DNA from: an uncultured Prevotella sp.
GTDB taxonomy: Bacteria > Bacteroidota > Bacteroidia > Bacteroidales > Bacteroidaceae
Length of the DNA stretch: 33,393 nucleotides
Direction of reading: 5' to 3'
NCBI RefSeq assembly: GCF_946404925.1
Contig: NZ_CAMJFM010000026.1
Coordinates: 1 to 33,393 of the forward strand
Shown here: piece after piece, positions 1 through 6,583 of the stretch
Layout of the letters: each line of letters begins with the position of its first letter
How positions within the stretch are numbered: the first letter of the stretch is position 1
The notes under the pieces: model-generated
Seen by the model: only the letters and a program-made list of their open reading frames with translations
Told to the model about the DNA's origin: nothing
Database searches by the model: none
Made by a program: the position numbers and the translations under genes

Positions 1-35
1 TTTGTCAGTTCAGCATCGGAGATGCGTTTACATTG

Positions 36-59
36 AATTCGTCGAACTGACGTTAAATA
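36..59 (+). repeat. Intergenic repeat motif D, copy 1
   Basis: The core TCGTCGAACTGACGTTAAAT resembles the motif TTCATCGAACTCACGTTA found in four other gaps of this window (6424-6442, 17771-17788 and, on the minus strand, near 28021-28037 and 28156-28173). Here one base of the CTCAC core differs. It occurs only between genes. Confidence 0.6.
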
Positions 60-176
60 GAAGAAAAGCGACGATGCAAATTCTAGGTGTTGATAAATGA
101 GAAAATATTTAACTATATGTAACGGAGATAAATTTATAAATAATGACATAGATATGATTGTAACTCCAAATACCCT

Positions 177-216
177 TTAATAATGACTGATACAGATTAA
201 TAATGACTGATACAGA
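177..216. repeat. Perfect 20-bp tandem duplication
   Basis: The unit TTAATAATGACTGATACAGA occurs at 177-196 and again at 197-216, with a weaker partial copy around 136-155 (ATAATGACATAGAT). A 20-bp spacing places equivalent bases two helical turns apart, which suits a dimeric DNA-binding protein. A neutral tandem duplication is equally possible. Confidence 0.7.
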
Positions 217-417
217 GTGGAATCTGATGAAGTTTGGCAAGTCTATAGAAAATGTTGATGTATACACAGACTAACAAGGCATCAGACTTATGATATGGTA
301 CAAATCATCAATATGTTTATATTATGCACCAACATCAAAGTTCCCTCATAACAAGCCCCCCAATAGGGTATAACCTATTAACATATTTGTGTTATATGAA
401 ATGACGTGTGTGGGGGA

Positions 418-449
418 TTGTGGGAGTACGAAAATTGCCGTACCTTTGC
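418..449 (+). promoter_or_regulatory. Promoter of operon 1 (susC1-susD1-S51)
   Basis: A TTG box at 418-420 is followed after 20 bases by TACCTTTGC at 441-449. This matches the Bacteroidetes primary sigma consensus (TTG, then TAnnTTTG). Transcription should start near 455, about 30 bases before a small leader ORF and 275 bases before susC1. The same boxes with the same 20-base spacing precede susC2. Confidence 0.8.
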
Positions 450-487
450 ATCCAGAATCATTAATCATCACAAAAACAAATAAAGAT

Positions 488-616
488 ATGAAAAAGGTAG
501 TATCAGCGATAGCTGTTTTGACGAGATTTAGCGTCAGTAATATTATAGGAGAAGATGTGTCTTCTAATGTATATTTTATAGGTGCAGTTGTCGTTGGAGT
601 AGTCCCCAACGGCTAA
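488..616 (+). CDS. 42-aa leader ORF upstream of susC1
   Basis: This short frame starts MKKVVSAIAVLTR and ends VGVVPNG. It begins at the first ATG after the operon 1 promoter, at the same distance from the -7 box (about 38 bases) as the real susC2 start in operon 2, and the bases before both ATGs are similar (ATTAATCAT, then A-rich). It matches no family I recognise. It may be a regulatory uORF, or a degenerate remnant of an earlier first gene. The 116 bases between it and susC1 contain a small hairpin (GGTAAA..TTTACC, 683-701). Confidence 0.35.
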   Translation: MKKVVSAIAVLTRFSVSNIIGEDVSSNVYFIGAVVVGVVPNG

Positions 617-732
617 AAATATAACAACGACTTAAGATTGTTGAATTTCGATAACAAACTCACACAAACTCAGATAGAATAAGGTAAAGACCGGGTTTAC
701 CGCATGACAATAATTTAAACAGTTAGTATCTT

Positions 733-3700
733 ATGGGAAAAAGATTGTTAGTTGCAACAATAGTTGCAATAGGTCCTTTGTTGGCCTTTGCTCAAAATGT
801 GATTTCAGGTCACATTAAAGATGTTCGCACAGGCGAGCCTCTAATTGGTGCTTCTGTCATAGTGAAATCAGAAAAAGGTCAAGGTGTAGTTACCGATGTT
901 GATGGAAACTTCAAGCTTCAGACCAAGAAAGAGGCGCCTCTAACTCTAAGAGTGGAATATATAGGATATCGTCCACTTGATGTTGAAGTATATGATTTTG
1001 AAGAGCCTGTGGAGATTGCCATCTCAGATAATTCAAATAAACTGAATGAGGTTGTGGTTCTGGGTTATCAGACACTTAAACGTGGTAACATTACAGGAGC
1101 CGTATCATCAGTAGATGGAGATGTGCTTGAAAGTGTAACATCTGCGACTCTCGGCAACAAGTTGCAGGGTGCAGCTCCAGGTCTGCTGATATCAGGTAGT
1201 TCAGGTGTGCCTGGCACCGCCCCCACTATCCGTTTGCGTGGTGCAACATCAATTTCAGCCACCAATACTCCAATTTACATCGTTGATGGTGTACTCATTA
1301 ATACAGATGTACTTCAGGCAGTAGATTTGGGTGGACAAGGAGCAGATCCATTGGCTGATCTGAATCCTGAAGACATTTCTTCTATTCAAGTCTTAAAAGA
1401 CGCCAGCTCTACCGCTATTTATGGTGCTAAAGGTGCAAATGGTGTAATTCTTATTAACACCAAACGTGGTGCGAAGAATCATAAAACCAAGGTAAGTCTA
1501 AAATCTGAATGGGGATGGAGCATCGCTCCAAAGAAATGGGAGCAAGTAAGTGGTCCTGAACATGCAGAACTTGTGAATCAGTGTTGGGTAAATAGCGGAA
1601 ACGCTTATGAAACCCGTCCTTTCCGTCCTTCGAATGAAGTAATTTCTGGTTATCCAGCCTATGGTAATCCCGAAGATCAGCAGACCTACGACCGTCTTTC
1701 AGATGTATTTAGGACTGCTTTTCAACATAGCTATAATCTATCGGTAAGTGGAGGTAACGACCGCACAAACTTCTACATCGGAGGAGAATATACAAGTCAG
1801 GATGCAACCCAAAAATTATCAGATTTCAAACGTTTCGGATTGCGTTTGAATTTGGATCACCAGATAAACAAGTTGATAACCATTGGTAGCAGCAACCAGA
1901 TCAGCTTTACGGATCGCAAATTGATACGTACAGGAGATGGTCCTGCAGGTCTTTTTCAGGCAGCTCTGCACACACCAACTTTCTATCCCATTTACAAAGA
2001 AGATGGCAGCTACAATAAGCCTGTAACATTCGATAACCATCAGGCTATGCTCGAGCATTGGGATGGCGGTGCTGATGGTTCAAAGTTACTGAACTCTGTA
2101 TATGTAAAATTGAACCTCCTGGATGGACTCACCTTTAAGTCAACACTCAGCAACGATCGCAACACTTATCATGAGAAGTTCTATTACGATACTTATACCA
2201 AAACTGGTTCGGGTACCAATGGTTCTGCCACAGACGCGCAAACCACAAAGAATATTCTCTCAACAGAGCAGTTGTTTAACTATCTAAAAACGTTTAAGGA
2301 ATTGCATAATATTTCGGCATTTGCAGGAACTTCTTACCAAAAGACAACACGTGAGCGTGCAACTATAACAGGAACCCAATTCCCGAGTAACCAGTTGCGT
2401 CGTATTAGTGCTGCTGCCGACCAGACAGCAGCAACAACAGGTACCAGTTCTGCCCTTTGGTCTTTCTTTGGTGGCGTAAACTATGCTTATAATGATCGCT
2501 ATTCGATAGACTTCAATATACGTGCTGACGGCTCTTCACGATTCGGTTCAGACAATCGTTGGGGTGTATTCCCTGCTATAGGTGGATCGTGGACTATTAG
2601 CAATGAGAAGTTCTTTAAGCCGAACAATTATGTAGGAGATTTGAAACTTACCGTAAGCTATGGTCTGAGTGGTAACGACAATATAGGCGACTTTGCTTCT
2701 CTATCTCTTTGGAGTGGCGGCCAGAACTATAACGGAGGTGCAGGCGTTGGTCCTTCACAGTTGGGAAACCCTTCTTTGAAGTGGGAATCTACCAAACAGT
2801 TTAATATTGGAGTTACAACATCGCTGATAAAAAACTACGTTGATGTAGAGTTCAACTACTATTATAAATATACAAACGACCTGTTGCTGAATGAAACTGT
2901 ACCAGGTAAAACTGGCTATGGTTCTATGTCAAGTAACAACGGAGAAGTGAGCAACAAAGGTTATGAACTCATTGTTAAGGCTCATACTACCCCCAACCGT
3001 CCTTTGAGACTGACATCAACTTTCACCATCAGCCACAACACCAACAAGGTTGAAAAGCTACCGGTAGAAATGACAGGAGAATATCAGATGTTCAAGTTGT
3101 TTGAAGGCAAACCACTTTATTCTATGTGGGTGTATGACTATCTTGGAGTTGATCCACAGACAGGCGATGCTATCTACCGCGATGTAACAGGTGATGGATT
3201 GATAACAGCAGACGACAAATTAGTGGTTGGTGATGCATGGCCCGATTTCGATGGCTCATGGCGCAACGTTATAACATATAAGCGTTTTACCCTTGATTTC
3301 AACTTCTACTTTAAATCGGGTAACAAGATATTCAATTACACTCGTTCATTCCTTGAGACTGGCGGTAAAAATGGTGTAAAGCGCGCAATGCAAGCGAGTT
3401 CACTTAACTATTGGAAAAAAGCTGGTGACACAAATGTCCTGCCACGTCCAAAATCAACTCAAAATGCAGATGGTAGCACTAACTACGAGCAGCAAAACAG
3501 TCGTTTCGTAGAGGATGGATCATTTATTCGCTTGAGAAGTGTTACATTCGGATATAACCTGCCAACTTCAGTAGCTAAAGCAGTAGGCATCACTTCTGCC
3601 AATGTGTATATCACAGGTAATAATCTGTGGTTGAAGACCAAATATACTGGTCCTGATCCTGAGGTAACTCTTAATGGTGAAAGTCCTAATGGACTCGTTC

Positions 3701-3768
3701 AAGGACTTGATTTCTGTACAATTCCGCAACCACGTTCACTAATATTTGGACTCAATGTTACATTCTGA
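733..3768 (+). CDS. SusC-like TonB-dependent outer-membrane transporter (susC1)
   Basis: SusC-type TonB-dependent porin that, with its SusD partner, imports oligomers through the outer membrane. The 1011-aa protein has a signal peptide (about residues 1-21), a CarboxypepD_reg-like beta-sandwich at about 24-97 (SGHIKDVRTGEPLIGASV), the SusC signature VVVLGYQTLKRGNITGAVSSV near 107-127, a plug with RLRGATSI and PIYIVDGVL, and a long beta-barrel ending in the aromatic C-terminal strand (LIFGLNVTF). It lies first in a three-gene operon, 41 bp before susD1. No glycoside hydrolase is nearby; the operon instead ends with a peptidase, so I infer a peptide-like ligand. Residues 24-97 are identical to those of susC2, with near-identical DNA, although the rest has diverged. 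Family assignment is firm; substrate is inferred. Confidence 0.95.
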   Translation: MGKRLLVATIVAIGPLLAFAQNVISGHIKDVRTGEPLIGASVIVKSEKGQGVVTDVDGNFKLQTKKEAPLTLRVEYIGYRPLDVEVYDFEEPVEIAISDNSNKLNEVVVLGYQTLKRGNITGAVSSVDGDVLESVTSATLGNKLQGAAPGLLISGSSGVPGTAPTIRLRGATSISATNTPIYIVDGVLINTDVLQAVDLGGQGADPLADLNPEDISSIQVLKDASSTAIYGAKGANGVILINTKRGAKNHKTKVSLKSEWGWSIAPKKWEQVSGPEHAELVNQCWVNSGNAYETRPFRPSNEVISGYPAYGNPEDQQTYDRLSDVFRTAFQHSYNLSVSGGNDRTNFYIGGEYTSQDATQKLSDFKRFGLRLNLDHQINKLITIGSSNQISFTDRKLIRTGDGPAGLFQAALHTPTFYPIYKEDGSYNKPVTFDNHQAMLEHWDGGADGSKLLNSVYVKLNLLDGLTFKSTLSNDRNTYHEKFYYDTYTKTGSGTNGSATDAQTTKNILSTEQLFNYLKTFKELHNISAFAGTSYQKTTRERATITGTQFPSNQLRRISAAADQTAATTGTSSALWSFFGGVNYAYNDRYSIDFNIRADGSSRFGSDNRWGVFPAIGGSWTISNEKFFKPNNYVGDLKLTVSYGLSGNDNIGDFASLSLWSGGQNYNGGAGVGPSQLGNPSLKWESTKQFNIGVTTSLIKNYVDVEFNYYYKYTNDLLLNETVPGKTGYGSMSSNNGEVSNKGYELIVKAHTTPNRPLRLTSTFTISHNTNKVEKLPVEMTGEYQMFKLFEGKPLYSMWVYDYLGVDPQTGDAIYRDVTGDGLITADDKLVVGDAWPDFDGSWRNVITYKRFTLDFNFYFKSGNKIFNYTRSFLETGGKNGVKRAMQASSLNYWKKAGDTNVLPRPKSTQNADGSTNYEQQNSRFVEDGSFIRLRSVTFGYNLPTSVAKAVGITSANVYITGNNLWLKTKYTGPDPEVTLNGESPNGLVQGLDFCTIPQPRSLIFGLNVTF
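801..1023 (+). repeat. Long direct repeat shared with susC2 (copy A)
   Basis: These 223 bases align without gaps to 6649-6871 with about six differences, mostly silent. The encoded 74 residues (24-97) are identical. Similarity falls sharply on both sides (signal peptide and plug), as expected after gene conversion or recombination between the two susC genes. Confidence 0.85.
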
Positions 3769-3809
3769 GATAAATAAAATGTAATTTAACAATAATAAAA
3801 GAAAGAACA

Positions 3810-5141
3810 ATGAATATACAAAAAACTATATTTTATGTCATTGGTGGAACATTACTACTGACGGCATGCAGTTTGGACAGAGAACCAGAAACTGCTATCT
3901 CTGGAGCGGGTGTAATAATAGATGAGTCAACAGCAGAGACAGTACTCGTTGGCAGCTACGATGCAACCCAATCATTTGTCGGATCACAGATTGTCGCATT
4001 TAATAGTGCTTCTGATAATGTGATAGGTTTTGGTTCGGCAGGAGCTTCTGTACCCCTACTCACAGCATCAGGTTCTGGTGGCGGATATAACCAATACTAT
4101 AGCGCCATTAATCAGGTAAATCAGTTGATAGCAGACATACCTGGCTTAAACGATGGCCTGTTTACTGGCAATAGTAAGAACACCAAGCTGGCTGAAGCCT
4201 ATTTCCTGCGCGCGCTGGCCTATTTTGGACTTGCTCGTACTTATGGAGGCGTTCCTCTTGTGTTCACGCCGTCTTCATCAGGCCACTCTGCTGATGGCAT
4301 CAAGCGAAGCAGTTATGCTGAAACATTGGCGCTGGTTGAGTCGGATTTGAATCAGGCAGAGGCATTGTTCGATAAATCGCTGCCCACACGTGCCAGAGCC
4401 TCTATCTGGGCAGTATATGCGCTCAAAGCACGTCTTTACCTTTATCAAGAGCGTTGGGACAAGGCCGAAGAATACGCAACAAAGGTGCTCGAAAATACAT
4501 CATTTGCTTTGACAACAGAAGTAAGGGATTGGTATGAAAATGCCCTTTCAACAGATGCAATCTTCGAGTTGGTATTCACTACTGCTGATAAGAATCCCAT
4601 ATACACCTACTATCTGCCAGCCTCTTTAGGTGGTCGTATAGATTATGCTCCAAGCAGAGAGGTTATACAGCTATTGCTCGATGAAAAAGTAAGTGGAAAA
4701 CGTAAGCAACTTCTTGCTCAAATGAGTGATAATAGCGAACAATATGTAGTTCAGCAATATAATAAAACTGATGGTACAAGTTCATTCCCTGTACTCAGAC
4801 TTGAAGAACAATATCTGATACGTGCAGAAGCCAGAGTACAACAAGGGAAGCTAACGACTGCAGTTGAAGATATTAACGTTCTTCGCAAACGTGCTGGTGT
4901 TGAATTGCTGTCTGCTGGAGGAAAGAGTAGCAAAGATCTGTTACTTGTATTGGAATTGGAGCGTCGCCTTGAATTGGCATTTGACGGACATCGATACAAT
5001 GACATTATACGCACTGGGCGTGCTGCAGAAGTGTTTGGCGAGATTAACGAGGTATACAAAGACTCACGCTATTGGGTATTCCCTATACCTTGGACAGCAA
5101 TTGCCGCAGATTCCGACTTAGAACAAAATCCTGGTTATTAA
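3810..5141 (+). CDS. SusD/RagB-like surface lipoprotein (susD1)
   Basis: Partner lipoprotein that caps the SusC barrel and binds ligand at the cell surface. The 443-aa protein has a lipobox (LLLTACS, Cys about residue 20), the SusD helical scaffold with the TPR-like motif AEAYFLRALAYFGLARTYGGVPLV near 130-150, the later motif RLEEQYLIRAEARVQQGKLTTAVEDIN, and the terminal LELERRLELAFDGHRYNDIIRTGRA followed by FPIPWTAI. This is the usual order for the family. At 443 aa it is shorter than most SusD proteins (often 500-600), like its partner in operon 2, which may mean a compact binding face. It follows susC1 by 41 bp. Confidence 0.93.
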   Translation: MNIQKTIFYVIGGTLLLTACSLDREPETAISGAGVIIDESTAETVLVGSYDATQSFVGSQIVAFNSASDNVIGFGSAGASVPLLTASGSGGGYNQYYSAINQVNQLIADIPGLNDGLFTGNSKNTKLAEAYFLRALAYFGLARTYGGVPLVFTPSSSGHSADGIKRSSYAETLALVESDLNQAEALFDKSLPTRARASIWAVYALKARLYLYQERWDKAEEYATKVLENTSFALTTEVRDWYENALSTDAIFELVFTTADKNPIYTYYLPASLGGRIDYAPSREVIQLLLDEKVSGKRKQLLAQMSDNSEQYVVQQYNKTDGTSSFPVLRLEEQYLIRAEARVQQGKLTTAVEDINVLRKRAGVELLSAGGKSSKDLLLVLELERRLELAFDGHRYNDIIRTGRAAEVFGEINEVYKDSRYWVFPIPWTAIAADSDLEQNPGY

Positions 5142-5170
5142 TATTATTAATCATTAAAATATAGAAAACA

Positions 5171-6052
5171 ATGAAAAAGATTATTTTTACAGTAATAGCA
5201 GTATTATCTACGCTGACAGTTTTTTCACAAACTCCTATTACCATAGGTGAGTACACTACTCAACACGGTCCCGAGAAAGGCAGTCTGGTTATTATTGGTG
5301 GTGGACGTTATCCTGAACAGGTATCTGATTCCATAGTTGCATTAGCAGGTGGTAAGGATAAAGCAAAAATAGTGATTGTGACTAATGCTTCTGGTGTGAA
5401 AGATGATGCACGCGACAAGAAAATTGTAGATGAATTCAAGAAAAAGACAGGAATCAAAGATGTTTCAGCGCTCTATTTGCAAACTATCGAAGAAGCAAAC
5501 GATGAAAGTAAACTTAAGGATTTGAAGGATGCTACAGGCGTTTTCTTCTCTGGTGGACGCCAATGGCATATCACAGATGCTTATCTGAACACTAAAGCGC
5601 ATCAATACTTTAATGATGTGCTGGCTCGTGGAGGTGTTATCGCTGGCTCATCAGCGGGTGCCAGTGTGCAGGGGTCATTTCTTTGGAGAGGTGACACCAA
5701 AGGTCCCCACATCTTGATTGGTGACCATACACAAGGACTCGGATTTCTCCGTTATTCAACAATCGACCAGCATATCCTTGCTCGTAATCGTCAGAGCGAT
5801 CTTGCCGAATTCATAGCTGCTGCCAATTTGCTGATTCCAGAAGGTCAGACAAAGTTTATCGGTATTGGTATTGATGAAGGTACAGCTATTGTAGTGCATC
5901 AAGACCAGTTTGAAGTAATCGGAAAATCATTTGTTGCTGTTCATGGAGGCCACAATAACTATGGTCGCAGGGATGAGCTTTTCCAGGTATTGAAACCGGG
6001 CGACAAATATGACCTTGACAAAGGTGTACGTATCACTAAGCGCGAGTATTAG
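5171..6052 (+). CDS. Secreted cyanophycinase-like serine peptidase (family S51)
   Basis: Exported S51 hydrolase. Cyanophycinases of this family cut the beta-Asp-Arg polymer cyanophycin to dipeptides; relatives cleave Asp dipeptides. The 293-aa protein has a signal peptide (VFSQ, residues 1-20) and all main family motifs: FFSGGRQ at 125-131, the nucleophile elbow GSSAGA with Ser161, GLGFLRYSTIDQH at 189-201 followed by an Arg (R205), and GIGIDEGTA at 231-239. It is last in the operon after susD1 (29 bp), followed by a clear terminator. The linkage to SusC/SusD suggests it processes peptides brought into the periplasm. Whether the natural substrate is cyanophycin itself or other isoaspartyl or acidic peptides cannot be told; no isoaspartyl dipeptidase of the usual types is in the window. 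Confidence 0.88.
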   Translation: MKKIIFTVIAVLSTLTVFSQTPITIGEYTTQHGPEKGSLVIIGGGRYPEQVSDSIVALAGGKDKAKIVIVTNASGVKDDARDKKIVDEFKKKTGIKDVSALYLQTIEEANDESKLKDLKDATGVFFSGGRQWHITDAYLNTKAHQYFNDVLARGGVIAGSSAGASVQGSFLWRGDTKGPHILIGDHTQGLGFLRYSTIDQHILARNRQSDLAEFIAAANLLIPEGQTKFIGIGIDEGTAIVVHQDQFEVIGKSFVAVHGGHNNYGRRDELFQVLKPGDKYDLDKGVRITKREY

Positions 6053-6073
6053 TTGGATTTTATTTATGATTTT

Positions 6074-6113
6074 GAAGTCGTAGTTAGTAAATAAAGCTAC
6101 GACTTCTATTTTT
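6074..6113 (+). terminator. Terminator of operon 1
   Basis: A perfect 10-bp stem, GAAGTCGTAG (6074-6083) with CTACGACTTC (6097-6106), is followed by a T-rich run (TATTTTTTT). It lies 22 bases after the S51 stop codon and closes operon 1. Confidence 0.85.
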
Positions 6114-6442
6114 TTGTAAATGTACAGAATTTTTTTATTATCAATTAGAGACTTTGAGAGATTTGTCGCAGCCCCACTGACCAACGGGAAGAGACTCGCT
6201 TTAGCTTGATGAGCCATAGCGAATAAATGTCACTTACGTTCTTGCCAATTACGTTTTCCTAATGCTACGCAAGTGGCAAATCCTATGTAACTCCTATGCT
6301 GATCCAATATATCTCCAATTCTGAATTGGATTTGGATTGGACTTGAATTGGAGCTGCAACCGTGTTACATCGAAAAAGGAACGAGATTGAAGAACGGTTT
6401 AACAATGAACTTTTTTTCGTTTTTTCATCGAACTCACGTTAA
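6114..6442. repeat. Intergenic repeat mosaic 1
   Basis: No gene is visible between the operons. The gap carries modules that recur elsewhere: TTAGCTTGATGAGCC (6201-6215; one mismatch from 28059-28073), CCTATGTAACTCCTATG (6282-6298; one mismatch from 28226-28242), a hairpin with CTCCAATTC (6313-6321) and GAATTGGAG (6345-6353) enclosing TTGGA-rich near-decamer repeats, and motif D (TCATCGAACTCACGTTA, 6425-6441). The same order of modules reappears near 28.0-28.3 kb, partly inverted. Confidence 0.65.
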
Positions 6443-6512
6443 ATTTAATTTAACTATTTGCTTATCTCTCAAATACCATGTGCGAGGTACATAGTATAAC
6501 AAGCATAGGGGA

Positions 6513-6544
6513 TTGTAGAAATGTCAGAATTGTCGTACTTTTGC
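6513..6544 (+). promoter_or_regulatory. Promoter of operon 2 (susC2 to thrC-like gene)
   Basis: TTG at 6513-6515 is followed after 20 bases by TACTTTTGC at 6536-6544, a near-perfect Bacteroidetes promoter. The expected start near 6550 gives a leader of about 35 bases. Upstream, TTAACTATTTG (6450-6460) resembles TTAACATATTTG (378-389) before operon 1, and a palindrome TATTTG..CAAATA spans 6455-6475. Common control of both operons is likely. Confidence 0.82.
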
Positions 6545-6583
6545 ACCCACAAACATTAATCATTTATATATCAAAGAAAAGTA

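Larger units (their letters stand above)
1..377. other. Intergenic region, left edge
   Basis: I see no supportable gene in this AT-rich stretch. It holds one copy of a recurrent intergenic motif near 36-59, a perfect 20-bp tandem repeat at 177-216, and a small palindrome (AATAGG..CCTATT, 362-379) about 50 bases upstream of the operon 1 -33 box. The last two could be regulator binding sites for the downstream SusC/SusD operon, but no regulator gene is in the window. Confidence 0.5.

Noticed and set aside
5171..6052. Firm naming of the S51 gene as cphB and the locus as a cyanophycin pathway
   Set aside because: The motifs place it in the family, but there is no isoaspartyl dipeptidase and the symporter lacks the acidic-substrate Arg. 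The substrate cannot be read from sequence alone.
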